Shown here: one piece after another, positions 8,036 through 17,825 of the stretch
How the letters are laid out: each line of letters opens with the position of its first letter
Position numbering within the stretch: the stretch's first letter is position 1
NCBI GenBank assembly: GCA_900314565.1
Contig: OMVU01000001.1
Location: 124,001 to 188,000 of the forward strand
Direction: 5' to 3'
DNA: 64,000 nt
Source: an uncultured Eubacteriales bacterium
GTDB taxonomy: Bacteria; Bacillota; Clostridia; Lachnospirales; Lachnospiraceae
The notes under the pieces: model-generated
Seen by the model: the letters and a program-made list of their open reading frames with translations, nothing else
What the model was told of the DNA's origin: nothing
Databases searched by the model: none
Program-made: the position numbers and the translations under genes

Positions 8036-10405
8036 ATGACACTGAAAGATTTAAAGCCCGGCATGAGCGCCAGGATCGAGACGGTCGGAGGACGCGGAGC
8101 GCTCCGGCAGCATTTCCTGGATATGGGCATGATTCCGGGAGTGAAGGTAACGGTCATCAAGTATGCACCGCTTGGAGATCCCGTGGAACTTCGAATCCAT
8201 GGTTATGAGCTTACGCTGCGGCTCGATGATGCCGGAGCGATAACTGTGACTCCGATTGAAGACGATCGGGAGGAAGAGCCTTCTGCACCGGGAAGAAAAG
8301 AGATGAGGACCGCCGGTAAGCATACGGCTCATCCGGGCCTTGGTGAGACAGGGCGTTTTCATCCCAGGGGAAGCGGAGATCCGCTGCCGAAGGATACGGT
8401 CCTGACCTTTGCGCTGGTGGGGAATCAGAACAGCGGGAAGACGACGCTTTTTAATCAGCTGACCGGATCAAATCAGCATGTGGGAAATTTCCCGGGCGTA
8501 ACGGTCGACCGAAAGGATGGTGTGATCCGAGGAAAGTCAAATACCCGTATAACAGACCTTCCGGGCATCTATTCCATGTCTCCGTATTCGAGTGAAGAGC
8601 TTGTCTCCAGAAATTTCGTCCTGCAGGAAAAGCCGAAGGGGATCATCAATATCGTCGATGCGACGAATATCGAGCGCAATCTTTACCTTACGATGCAGCT
8701 TCTTGAGAGCGGTATACCGACCGTTGTTGCGCTGAATATGATGGATGAGATTCATGCGAACGGCGGATATATTGATGTAAATAAGATGGAAAATGAGCTC
8801 GGTGTCCCGGTCATTCCGATTTCTGCCGCAAAAAATGAGGGAATCGACGAACTGGTCGATCATGCAATGCATATTGCATACTATCAGGAGAAGCCCAGGA
8901 GGCAGGACTTCTGTGACAGTCATGACCATGGAGGAGCAGTGCACAGGTGTCTGCATGCGGTCAGCCACCTGATCGAGGATCACGCTGAGCGGACGGGACT
9001 CCCGGTACGTTTTGCGGCGTCCAAGATCATTGAGGGAGACCGGCTGATCACAGAACAGCTGGGGCTGGATCAGAACGAGCTTGAGACGCTCGGACACATC
9101 GTGCTTCAGATGGAGAAAGAGCGGGGCCTTGACCGAAGTGCCGCAATAGCGGACATGCGGTTTTCATTTATCGAGAGAGTCTGCAGAGAATGCGTAGTAA
9201 AGCCTCGGGAAAGTCAGGAACATATCCGCAGCCAGAAATTAGATAAAATTCTGACAGGGCGTTTTACGGCAATCCCTGTATTTATCGGAATCATGGGTCT
9301 GGTATTCATTCTGACCTTCAATGTGATCGGAGCATGGCTCCAGAGCCTTCTGGAATCCGGCATAGGGATCCTGACCGGCGCTGTGAATGATGCCCTGATC
9401 GCGGCAAATGTCAGCGAAGTGCTCAGAAGCCTTGTCATTGACGGGATTTTTGAAGGTGTGGGAAGCGTTCTGAGCTTTATCCCGATCATTGTCACGATGT
9501 TCTTTTTCCTCTCCATGCTGGAGGACAGCGGATATATCGCGAGAGTGGCTTTTGTCATGGACAAGCTGCTTCGAAAAATCGGTCTTTCCGGACGGAGTAT
9601 CGTCCCCATGCTGATCGGTTTCGGATGTACGGTACCGGCAGTCATGTCCACGAGGACGCTGCCCAGTGACCGGGACCGGAGAATGACGATCCTGCTCACG
9701 CCGTTCATGAGCTGTACGGCCAAGCTTCCGATTTACGGATTCTTTGTAAATGCATTCTTCCCGAATTCGGGAGGACTCATTATGGTAGGGCTTTATGTTC
9801 TCGGGATCCTGTCCGGAATATTTGCGGCCTTTCTGTACCGCAGGACATTGTTCTGCGGGGAACCGGTCCCGTTCGTCATGGAGCTTCCGAACTATCGCCT
9901 GCCGAGCCCCCGTAATGTAGCGCAGCTTTTATGGGAAAAGGCAAAAGATTTTCTTCAGAGAGCTTTTACTGTCATTCTTGTCGCGACGATTCTCGTATGG
10001 CTCCTGAACAGGTTCGACTTCAGCTTTCATTTTGTTCCCGAGGGATCTGATTCGAGTATTCTCGCGACGATATCAGGCGTACTGGTACCGATTTTCAAAC
10101 CGATCGGGCTGGGGGACTGGAGGATCTGCACATCGCTCATTTCGGGCTTTATGGCAAAGGAGAGCGTGGTCTCTGTGCTGCGGGTCCTCTATACGAATAC
10201 CGGCGGGATGGCCTCAGTAATGCCTCCGATTTCGGCTGCTTCACTTCTCGTATTCAGTCTGCTGTATACGCCCTGTGTTGCGGCGATCGCCTCCATTAAA
10301 CGAGAACTGGGGACCAGGTGGGCAGTCGGCGTTGTGCTGTGGCAGTGTGCGTTTGCGTGGATTGCAGCACTTCTGGTGAAGATCATCGGCGGGCTTTTCA
10401 TCTGA
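8036..10405 (+). CDS. feoB: FeoA-FeoB fusion, ferrous iron transporter
   Basis: Inner-membrane Fe(II) importer with an N-terminal GTPase. The 789-residue product starts with a FeoA SH3-like domain (residues 1-75, MTLKDLKPGMSARIETV), then a charged linker. The G domain follows, with GNQNSGKT at 129, the GNFPGVTVD switch and DLPG at about 174, then helical GDI and FeoB core segments from about 410 with two inverted Gate-like blocks. FeoA and FeoB are separate genes in many bacteria; here they are one. I chose ATG 8036 (AAAGGAGAC upstream, exact FeoA start) over longer in-frame starts. A Cys-rich partner follows. Confidence 0.95.
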   Translation: MTLKDLKPGMSARIETVGGRGALRQHFLDMGMIPGVKVTVIKYAPLGDPVELRIHGYELTLRLDDAGAITVTPIEDDREEEPSAPGRKEMRTAGKHTAHPGLGETGRFHPRGSGDPLPKDTVLTFALVGNQNSGKTTLFNQLTGSNQHVGNFPGVTVDRKDGVIRGKSNTRITDLPGIYSMSPYSSEELVSRNFVLQEKPKGIINIVDATNIERNLYLTMQLLESGIPTVVALNMMDEIHANGGYIDVNKMENELGVPVIPISAAKNEGIDELVDHAMHIAYYQEKPRRQDFCDSHDHGGAVHRCLHAVSHLIEDHAERTGLPVRFAASKIIEGDRLITEQLGLDQNELETLGHIVLQMEKERGLDRSAAIADMRFSFIERVCRECVVKPRESQEHIRSQKLDKILTGRFTAIPVFIGIMGLVFILTFNVIGAWLQSLLESGIGILTGAVNDALIAANVSEVLRSLVIDGIFEGVGSVLSFIPIIVTMFFFLSMLEDSGYIARVAFVMDKLLRKIGLSGRSIVPMLIGFGCTVPAVMSTRTLPSDRDRRMTILLTPFMSCTAKLPIYGFFVNAFFPNSGGLIMVGLYVLGILSGIFAAFLYRRTLFCGEPVPFVMELPNYRLPSPRNVAQLLWEKAKDFLQRAFTVILVATILVWLLNRFDFSFHFVPEGSDSSILATISGVLVPIFKPIGLGDWRICTSLISGFMAKESVVSVLRVLYTNTGGMASVMPPISAASLLVFSLLYTPCVAAIASIKRELGTRWAVGVVLWQCAFAWIAALLVKIIGGLFI

Positions 10406-10526
10406 TCATCGGATATCCCGTCAGAAAGGTCTTGCAAGGCAGTTCAGCCGGAGAAGTCATCCATGTAAGGAGTGCACTTTTATGTTGATCGGTCTTGTGC
10501 GTTCCGTGATAAGAAGGAGTGAGTGA

Positions 10527-10703
10527 ATGAATATTGCGGATCTGGTGCTCGTTATTGTGATCGTGCTGGTCTTTGGAGCTGCGGTGTATGGTATTGTCAA
10601 AAATGGAAAGAACGGAAAACACTGCAGCGGATGCGGCGGTGCGTGCAGCGGCTGCAGATATGCTGAGTCGGAAAAGCGAAAATCGAAGGATGCTGCTTCT
10701 TAA
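10527..10703 (+). CDS. FeoB-associated Cys-rich membrane protein
   Basis: A 58-residue protein of the FeoB-associated Cys-rich membrane type. It has one N-terminal membrane helix (residues 4-26) and a cytoplasmic CSGCGGACSGC cluster (Cys33, 36, 40, 43) that could bind iron or an Fe-S cluster. It probably assists FeoB, as FeoC does elsewhere. AAGGAGTGAG lies just upstream of the ATG. The gene is 120 bases after feoAB and followed by a terminator, so it likely ends that operon. Confidence 0.88.
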   Translation: MNIADLVLVIVIVLVFGAAVYGIVKNGKNGKHCSGCGGACSGCRYAESEKRKSKDAAS

Positions 10704-10763
10704 GAGCAGGCACACAGAAAATTTTGTAATAAATATTTGTTACTTCTGCATAGTATCTTGTAC

Positions 10764-10793
10764 AAGCACTGCTTCGGCGGTGCTTTTTCATTT
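10764..10793 (+). terminator. Intrinsic terminator of the feo operon
   Basis: Stem AGCACTGC / GCGGTGCT with a TTCG tetraloop, followed by TTTTTCATTTT. Confidence 0.8.
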
Positions 10794-10838
10794 TCCCTTA
10801 ATGTCCACCAACGTCTGTATGTGAATAAGCGTTCTATG

Positions 10839-10847
10839 TGTTATACT
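10839..10847 (+). promoter_or_regulatory. Possible extended -10 promoter of the MutS-like gene
   Basis: TGTTATACT has an extended -10 form without a clear -35. It lies about 150 bases before the next gene; no structured leader was recognised in between. Confidence 0.35.
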
Positions 10848-10997
10848 GTATGTATAAAGGTCAACATTGTTAATCTGAGAAATGCGGCTATCCGGATCTT
10901 TCGTGTTGCGATAATATTTTGGAGCACATTCTTTGGCGTCAATCGGAACAGTTGTGTACCCGATGAAGTCCTGTTATTTATGGGAGGTAGATATTGA

Positions 10998-12605
10998 ATG
11001 TTTCCCGGCAGAAAGAAACGGATCATGACATTTTTCAATGCCCGGTTCGGGAAAGACCCGACGGATTCCGCTGAGGCGCTGCGCTGCAGAGACCGTCTTC
11101 CTCAGGTCCGTATTTTGGACGAAACTCTTTCCGGTACAGCGGAAGAAAACCCATATAGTATCGATGAGATCACATGGACAGATCTTGAAATGGACGAAGT
11201 ATTTCTGCGGATCAATCAGACCGGCAGTTATATCGGCGAACAGGTCCTGTACCAGACCCTGCATAATGGCAGTGAGAACTTTTTCCGGGAAAACCGGGAA
11301 TGGATGAATACTCTTTCTGAAAACCGGGATCTCCTGCAGGAGCTGGTATTACGATTTTATCCGATCGGGAAACGGCAGGAAAGCTATTATCTTCCGAAGT
11401 TTTTTGCGGATGCCGGACTGATGAGGCCGGAACACAGCTGGGTATTTCGGGTCTTGCAGCTGATTCTGGCGGCGTCCGCCCTGTCGGCTTTCATTTTCCG
11501 GTCCACACCCTTCTATGTTGCACTGGTACTCAGCGTGATCATCAATTTTATCGTCTATTTGATGATGAAGATGAGATATGATGTGCTGCTGTCTTCCATG
11601 TCGGGGATCGGGCAGGTGCTCGAATTGTATGAGTGGGCCATCAGGAACAAAGAGATTCCGCAGCCCGAAGGCAGTGATGTCAGGGATACTTCTCTTTTGC
11701 TGCGGAAACTGCGGAAAAAGATCGGAATCCTCATCTATACAAAGAGAGCCGGGCTGACGGGGGATATCTTTGGTCTTCTCTTTGATTATATTCTGGGCAT
11801 CACCCTGATGGATGTGGCGCGGATCGACAGGATCCTGAAGATGATCGATGAGAACTGGGGAGCTGTCACAGACGCGTTTACCTACGTGGGAAGACTGGAC
11901 GCTGCCATCAGCATCCTCTCGTTCAGGAACAGCCTGCATGAGTGGTCGCTTCCGGAATTGAATGCTCAGGGAGAAATCGTATCAAACGGGCTTTATCATC
12001 CGCTGATCAGGGAACCAGTCGTGAATGACTTCACATTATATGACCGGGCGATCCTGACCGGAGCAAATGCATCCGGAAAATCGACCTTCATGAAAAGCCT
12101 GGCCGTGAATGCCATACTGGCGCAGACCATTGATACGGCATGCTGTACGTCTTTGTCGATGCCTCAGCTCAAAGTCATGACATCCATGGCGATCCGGGAT
12201 GATGTCGTCTCGGGAGAAAGCTATTATGTTCGGGAAGTACGTTACCTGAAGAGGATGCTTGACGAGATCGGTCAGGGAACGATGACGCTGTACGTAATTG
12301 ACGAGATCCTCAAGGGGACAAATCAGAAAGAGCGCCTGGCGGCATCGGAAGCAGTGCTGAAATATCTTACACATTTCCCGGGCTTCTGTATGATTGCAAC
12401 GCATGATATCGAGCTGGTGAATAAGCTGCAGGAAATGTATGCACCCTATTATTTTGAGAGTCATATCACGGAAAACAATGTCACATTTGATTATTGCATC
12501 CATCCCGGACGGGGCGGAGAAAGTAATGCGCTGGCCTTGCTGCGGGCATTCGGCTTCCCGGATGAGATCATTCAGGATGCAAATCAGACAATAAGCTCTC
12601 TGTAA
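10998..12605 (+). CDS. Membrane-anchored MutS-family ATPase
   Basis: The C-terminal third is a MutS domain V ABC-type ATPase: Walker A GANASGKSTFMKS at about residue 355, Walker B/signature VIDEILKGTNQKERLAAS and the switch His in ATHDIEL. The N-terminal part lacks the mismatch-binding domain of MutS. It carries two hydrophobic segments (about 150-195) and a further hydrophobic stretch (FGLLFDYILGITLM), so the protein is probably tied to the membrane. Such MutS-like proteins occur in many Firmicutes without known role. GGGAGGT precedes the ATG. It stands alone between the feo operon and an acyltransferase-like gene. Confidence 0.82.
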   Translation: MFPGRKKRIMTFFNARFGKDPTDSAEALRCRDRLPQVRILDETLSGTAEENPYSIDEITWTDLEMDEVFLRINQTGSYIGEQVLYQTLHNGSENFFRENREWMNTLSENRDLLQELVLRFYPIGKRQESYYLPKFFADAGLMRPEHSWVFRVLQLILAASALSAFIFRSTPFYVALVLSVIINFIVYLMMKMRYDVLLSSMSGIGQVLELYEWAIRNKEIPQPEGSDVRDTSLLLRKLRKKIGILIYTKRAGLTGDIFGLLFDYILGITLMDVARIDRILKMIDENWGAVTDAFTYVGRLDAAISILSFRNSLHEWSLPELNAQGEIVSNGLYHPLIREPVVNDFTLYDRAILTGANASGKSTFMKSLAVNAILAQTIDTACCTSLSMPQLKVMTSMAIRDDVVSGESYYVREVRYLKRMLDEIGQGTMTLYVIDEILKGTNQKERLAASEAVLKYLTHFPGFCMIATHDIELVNKLQEMYAPYYFESHITENNVTFDYCIHPGRGGESNALALLRAFGFPDEIIQDANQTISSL

Positions 12606-12713
12606 ACTGTTCGATGTGAAAGAGGAGAGTAAAAAGCCAGACGGAATTCGTTCTGGAAAATCAGTACAGTGACAGCCAAAGCGGAAAGGGCTGTCTGATG
12701 CGGTGAAGGAGGT

Positions 12714-13952
12714 ATGATGAACAGCAGATTTTTTTCGGACAGCAAGGTGAATGCCGGCCGCCAGCAGGAACTGGATCTTTTAAAGGCTCTTTGTGTCGTA
12801 GGAATGATTTTTGTACATGTGCTCCTGGACCTGGGAAAAAAGGTCATGCCGGGCGTGGTCGACGATTATCTGACCGAATTCTTCGGGGGAGCCACCTTCA
12901 TGATCAGCATGGGCATCGGTATGTGCTACATGCGCAGGCAGACCCCCTCCTCGTACCTGATACGGGGATTCGGGCTTCTGACGATCGGACAGTTCCTGAA
13001 TATCCTCAGGAACTGTCTCCCCAATCTGATCGGCTACTGGGTAACGGGCAGGCAGTTCTTCATTTCCAACAGCCTGCTGATCCTCCAGGCAGACATCCTG
13101 ACATTTGCAGGCCTTTCTTTTCTTCTGATGGCACTGTTCAAGAGACTGCGCCTTAAGAATGGGGCGATCCTTCTGATCAGCGTTGTAATGAGCCTGATCG
13201 CGCTGGTCATGTGGCGCGCTCTCCCTGCACCGTATTCATGGTTCGTGAAGCCCACGCATGACAGTTATCTTGTGAGCCAGATGCTGGCGTTCTTTGTTAT
13301 CACCAACGCGGAATCGTATTTTCCCCTGTTCTGCTACTTTGTATTTGTGGCGTTCGGCTATTTCATAGGAGGCTACTATCCGCGCATCCGCGACAAGGAT
13401 GCGCTGGCAAACCGAATCATGGCAGTCTGTTTCCCGCTTGCCGCGATTTATTATGTGTGCCGCTTCACGATGAAAATGTCGGTCCTGCCGGAGCTGGGCT
13501 CCGACCTTCAGTACAGCATGAAGCCCACGCCGGATGCCATTGCCACCTGCCTGTTCACGCTGGGATTCCTGGCACTTCTTTATAAATTCGTGAAGCTGAT
13601 CGGGGGAAAGCTGCCCGGATTTGTCACACATTTTTCGACGAACATCAACAGCTATTACTGTCTAAGCTATCTGTTCATCCTTCCGGTGCAGACTGTCCTG
13701 ATTGCGCTGACCGGGCAGCTGTTCCCGGGCAAGATCATTCCGATCGTATACAGCTTCTTTGTGGTCTTCGCCTGCTACGCGCTCATAGAACTGAATGAGC
13801 GGTACTGGCATATTCATTTCGCTACGCTTAAAGGAGCGAAAATGATTGTCTTCACCGTGTCGGTATGGATTGCTACTGTTGCGATCATTGTGTACGCATA
13901 TCCCAGAATCACTGAGTTTGCGAACATCTGGAACGAATACCTGCTGCCATAG
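12714..13952 (+). CDS. Multi-spanning membrane protein, acyltransferase-3/DUF1624-like
   Basis: A 412-residue integral membrane protein with about ten hydrophobic segments. The N-terminus, RQQELDLLKALCVVGMIFVHV, resembles the start of acyltransferase-3 and heparan-N-acetyltransferase-like (DUF1624) proteins, where an early Arg/Asp and membrane His matter. These move acyl groups onto surface sugars or lipids. The substrate here is unknown. AAGGAGG precedes two adjacent ATGs; the second (12717) has better spacing. The next gene is a membrane SpoIIE-type phosphatase 157 bases on, perhaps its regulator. Confidence 0.7.
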   Translation: MMNSRFFSDSKVNAGRQQELDLLKALCVVGMIFVHVLLDLGKKVMPGVVDDYLTEFFGGATFMISMGIGMCYMRRQTPSSYLIRGFGLLTIGQFLNILRNCLPNLIGYWVTGRQFFISNSLLILQADILTFAGLSFLLMALFKRLRLKNGAILLISVVMSLIALVMWRALPAPYSWFVKPTHDSYLVSQMLAFFVITNAESYFPLFCYFVFVAFGYFIGGYYPRIRDKDALANRIMAVCFPLAAIYYVCRFTMKMSVLPELGSDLQYSMKPTPDAIATCLFTLGFLALLYKFVKLIGGKLPGFVTHFSTNINSYYCLSYLFILPVQTVLIALTGQLFPGKIIPIVYSFFVVFACYALIELNERYWHIHFATLKGAKMIVFTVSVWIATVAIIVYAYPRITEFANIWNEYLLP

Positions 13953-14108
13953 CGGGAATCTGGCCCCGCAGCATCTGATCGGTTCCGGAGGAAGACAATT
14001 TCACGACTGTAAGAAAGCATCCGGAAAACAAGACAAGACCCGGCTGTTTTAGACTTATAGACGTCAGGAGACCGTCGGAACTTAAGAAGGCGGCAGAAGA
14101 GTCTATGG

Positions 14109-16454
14109 ATGGAATCACGAGCCTGGCGCTCATATAAGATGATGAGAAAATTTGATATGAAGACTGAAAAGAATTTAAAGGACCGCTTCGGTATATTCCG
14201 CAGCTTCGGATGGAAGAAAAACCTGCTGGCAGCCGCCGCAGGATTTCTGATCTGTGTTCTGCTGGATGTAATTACCGCGATGCTCTTTACCCACAACGTG
14301 ATCGGTACCTTTAACCTGTCCGTGGCAGTGATTCCCATGCTCGGGCTGCTGATGGGAATCTGGGGTGTACTGGGATATCTGGTGAAGGATGTCTTTGACT
14401 TAGTTCGGATTCTCATAGATCCGGAAATGATAGTAATAATAGGGAATCCTCTCAGGCTGCTGCTGATTGGAGCTGCCGATATCGTATACTGCATACTTCC
14501 TGCCATCCTATGGTATGCGCTTCCGCTGAAAGGGGAAAAAAGAGCGGAGTATCCAAGGCTGGATACGTCCGGGCATGTTATCAAATATTATCTGATCATG
14601 CTGGCGGATGTGATCGTCTATGTGGCCATAATGTCTGTCGGATATTATTCCCGAACGTTGTCAGGATCGACCCTGGGATCGCTTGCCGTACTGTGTACGC
14701 AGTATCTGGATGTAATACTGATCTTCGGAATGCCCACTGTCATCCTGGTATCCCTGATCCGAAGGCGGACCCTTACCATCAATGAGAGGATGGTCCTGGC
14801 ATTTCTGACCGTCGGGGTAGCCGCGTCTGTCCTGTGCGCTGCCCTGCTGTACCGGAATACCCTCTATCTGGCACCCGAGATGTTTGAGGAATATGAATCC
14901 GTTCTCAGCTCAGAGAGCGGGGTGTTGACGGATCAGAGCATGGCGGTCATAAATCGCTTCTTTGCATTCCTGGACTGGTATTATGTGATTCTTGCCATAA
15001 TGCTGAACAGCCTGCTGATCCTGGAAATGCTCCTCATGCGTTCCATAGAAAAGAAGGTGACCCGGCCCATCCTCCATCTGACGGATGTACTGGAAAAATA
15101 TACGGAAACAGAAGAAAACGTGCTGGATTCGGAGAACGTGAAGCAGGAATGCCAGCCGTACCGTTACGGGTACGGGGAAGTCAGTACGCTGACACGTACC
15201 TGCATCAACATGGTGGATGAGATCGACGACTATACGGAGAATCTGCAGAAGGTGACAGCAGAGAGACAGCGAATCGGAACTGAGCTGGATGTTGCTTCGA
15301 ACATCCAGCGGGATATGCTGCCGAGCATCTTTCCGCCTTTTCCGGACCGCTGTGAGGTGGATCTGTTTGCCAGCATGGATCCTGCAAAGGAGGTAGGAGG
15401 GGACTTTTACGATTTCTATCTGATCGATCACGATCACCTGGCACTGACCATTGCAGATGTATCCGACAAGGGCGTTCCGGCGTCCCTTTTCATGGTCATC
15501 TCAAAGACACTGCTGCAGAACCATGCACAGACGGGCGGTTCCCCGAAAGAGATCATGACCTATGTGAATCATCAGCTGTGCCAGAACAATGAATCCTTCA
15601 TGTTCTGCACGGCCTGGCTGGGGATTCTGAATCTCACGAACGGGAGGCTGATCGCCTCCAACGCCGGCCACGAGTACCCGGCCATCCGCAGGGCAGACGG
15701 GCAGTTCGAATTGATGAAGGACGTGCACGATCCGCCGCTGGGCGTGCGGGACGGGCTGCGCTTTAAAGAATATGAGATGACAATGTATCCGGGAGACTGC
15801 CTGTTTCAGTATACGGACGGCGTAACAGAGGCAATCAATCAGAAGGAAGAGCTGTTCGGGGATAAAAGGCTTGTCATGACGCTGAACGCGAAAAAGGACC
15901 TGTCTCCAAAAGAACTGATTGAAGAAATGCACGAGGCGATTCGCGATTTTTCGAAGGGAGTCCCTCAGTCTGATGACATTACCATGCTGTGCGTGCAGTT
16001 CCTGGGTCCGGACATTGCCCCGGACGGGAAACACAGGGCCTTCCTGGAGGTTCCCGCCCGGCGGGAGAGCATGGATGAAGTAAACATGTTCCTGGAGGCA
16101 CAGCTGGACGAGGTCGCGTGCCCGCCGGACAGTGCGTTCCTGCTGATGCTTGCAGCAGAGGAGATCTTTGTGAACATCGCCAGTTATGCCTATGACGGAG
16201 GCGAAGGAGACGCGAGGATCGAATTCTCCTTCGATGAGGAGAAGGAGATGGCGGAGCTGGTCTTTTCCGACAGGGGCATCCCCTTCGATCCCACCAGCCG
16301 CCCGTCTCCGGACATTACGCTGAAGTCGGATGATCGGCCGATCGGCGGTCTGGGAATTCATATTATAAAGCAGCGGATGGATGAAGTGGACTACCAGTAC
16401 GCGGGCGGAAAGAACGTGCTCACTATCCGCAAGTATCTGCATTCCGCGCCGTAA
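14109..16454 (+). CDS. Membrane SpoIIE-type PP2C phosphatase fused to an RsbW-like kinase domain
   Basis: A 781-residue signalling protein. Residues about 35-315 hold some seven membrane helices. A linker with possible coiled coil leads to a PP2C/SpoIIE domain (about 395-620; VGGDFYDFYLIDHDHLALTI, ADVSDKGVPASLFM, QYTDGVTEA, QSDDITMLCVQF). The last 140 residues form a GHKL ATPase of the anti-sigma-factor type (EEIFVNIASYAY as N box, FSDRGIPFDP, GGLGIHIIK). Phosphatase and kinase in one chain suggests a self-contained partner switch acting on a STAS protein encoded elsewhere. The start is uncertain; ATGs at 14105, 14109 and 14142 all lack strong binding sites. Confidence 0.88.
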   Translation: MESRAWRSYKMMRKFDMKTEKNLKDRFGIFRSFGWKKNLLAAAAGFLICVLLDVITAMLFTHNVIGTFNLSVAVIPMLGLLMGIWGVLGYLVKDVFDLVRILIDPEMIVIIGNPLRLLLIGAADIVYCILPAILWYALPLKGEKRAEYPRLDTSGHVIKYYLIMLADVIVYVAIMSVGYYSRTLSGSTLGSLAVLCTQYLDVILIFGMPTVILVSLIRRRTLTINERMVLAFLTVGVAASVLCAALLYRNTLYLAPEMFEEYESVLSSESGVLTDQSMAVINRFFAFLDWYYVILAIMLNSLLILEMLLMRSIEKKVTRPILHLTDVLEKYTETEENVLDSENVKQECQPYRYGYGEVSTLTRTCINMVDEIDDYTENLQKVTAERQRIGTELDVASNIQRDMLPSIFPPFPDRCEVDLFASMDPAKEVGGDFYDFYLIDHDHLALTIADVSDKGVPASLFMVISKTLLQNHAQTGGSPKEIMTYVNHQLCQNNESFMFCTAWLGILNLTNGRLIASNAGHEYPAIRRADGQFELMKDVHDPPLGVRDGLRFKEYEMTMYPGDCLFQYTDGVTEAINQKEELFGDKRLVMTLNAKKDLSPKELIEEMHEAIRDFSKGVPQSDDITMLCVQFLGPDIAPDGKHRAFLEVPARRESMDEVNMFLEAQLDEVACPPDSAFLLMLAAEEIFVNIASYAYDGGEGDARIEFSFDEEKEMAELVFSDRGIPFDPTSRPSPDITLKSDDRPIGGLGIHIIKQRMDEVDYQYAGGKNVLTIRKYLHSAP

Positions 16455-16631
16455 GCGCCTCATGCTCTGAAATGTATTGCATATGCAGCGATTCTTATTG
16501 TACTTCTGCTTAGCGGAGCACGGCCACAGTTTTTCGGATAAGCAGATACCGGATCTGTGTATGGACAGAGTTCAGGAACGCCTCGGTGTTCTTGCATCGC
16601 CGCGCGAGGTGCGAAGCACCTTCCATAAAGT

Positions 16632-17267
16632 CACAGGATATTCTTAGTAAATCTGGAAAAAGAACAGAAATTTATTGATGGTTACAGAGAAAAGGGCTAT
16701 AAGCTCGTGAAAGCAGAGCCCGGGTGGTTCAAGTATACATTTTTAAAGTGCGGGGAAGCATTCATTCCGAAGGTAAGGATAGATTACAGAACGATCAGCA
16801 AAAGAGATGAGTATGAGAATTACATCGCATTATATGAAGATGCAGGCTGGAAGCTGATCAGCGGAGACTTTCATAGCGGCAAGCATTATTTTGAACAGAT
16901 GAGTCCGAATATCGATGATGAAATATTTTCTGATTCTGAATCTTATTCAGAACTGTATAAACGTCTCTTTGTATATGCATTATTCTGCTTTTTGATCAGT
17001 ATACTATGTTTTTTCCCGTTGATAAAATTATATGACTTCCATATGCTGACACACCCAAGGGACTTGTTCCTTACTCCGGGATTATGGGAATCCTCAGGAT
17101 TTAAATTTATTGCTGGATTCCTGTTCGAACTGCCATTTGTTCTTTGGAGAAACGGAGCGCACATTATCTGGACCGTATTTTTTGCAGCATCTCTCATATG
17201 CATGATAAAATCAAAAATGAAAGAAAAAGCATTAAAAGATTCATCGGGAAATAAAGGATTACTATGA
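16632..17267 (+). pseudogene. DUF2812-family membrane protein with lost 5' end
   Basis: The reading frame matches DUF2812 from its first motif (LEKEQKFIDGYREKGYKLVKAEPGW, 16653 onward) through the second repeat (EYENYIALYEDAGWKLIS) to two or more C-terminal membrane segments. Upstream of the motif the frame is closed by TAA at about 16626, and no ATG, GTG or TTG exists before the GTG at 16707, which falls inside the domain. So the normal start is missing. It may survive as a shortened protein from 16707 (186 residues), but no good ribosome binding site is seen. DUF2812 genes usually pair with a PadR regulator; none is present. Confidence 0.6.
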
Positions 17268-17280
17268 ACAGGAGAAGTAT

Positions 17281-17796
17281 ATGAACAAATTAGTCGAAAC
17301 GGACAGACTGTTTATAACGGAAATGACGGCAGACATGGCAATGGATGTCCATAAGAATTCATTGGATGAGGACATAAGAAGATTTGTGCCCGATGAGGTT
17401 TTTGAAACACCGGAAGAAGCAGAGGAAACTGTAGAGTTTTTAATGTCTCAGTATGGCACCGCAGATGGACCGCTGGTCTATGCAGTGCTATTAAAAGACG
17501 GAGAAAAAAACATAGGCTATGTTCAGCTCGTTCCCATCGGGGAAGGGAAATGGGAAATCGGATATCATGTTGCAAAACCATACACCTGCAAAGGCTATGC
17601 AACAGAAGCCGTAACAGCATTCCTCCCTGTTATGGCAGAAAAGGTCGGAATAAGTGAAGTGTATGGGATTCGTCTGCTGGAAAATGCAGCTTCAGGACGC
17701 GTTTTGGAAAAATGCGGTTTTGAAACTTTTTTTGTCGGAGAAGGTGAATACCACGGTGGAGTATATGAAATAAGCAAAAGTGTCTGGAAGCTGTAA
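17281..17796 (+). CDS. GNAT-family N-acetyltransferase (RimJ/RimL-like)
   Basis: Predicted acetyl-CoA-dependent N-acetyltransferase of 171 residues. It starts MNKLVETDRLFITEMT as RimJ/RimL-type enzymes do. The acetyl-CoA binding region is IGYHVAKPYTCKGYATEAV (about 96-114), followed by NAASGRVLEKCGFE, the usual C-terminal motif. The substrate is unknown. AGGAGAAG lies before the ATG, 13 bases after the DUF2812 remnant. Base composition is AT-richer than in the flanking housekeeping genes. Confidence 0.85.
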   Translation: MNKLVETDRLFITEMTADMAMDVHKNSLDEDIRRFVPDEVFETPEEAEETVEFLMSQYGTADGPLVYAVLLKDGEKNIGYVQLVPIGEGKWEIGYHVAKPYTCKGYATEAVTAFLPVMAEKVGISEVYGIRLLENAASGRVLEKCGFETFFVGEGEYHGGVYEISKSVWKL

Positions 17797-17825
17797 TAAT
17801 CCGCAGACGTCGCTCACATTATAAG

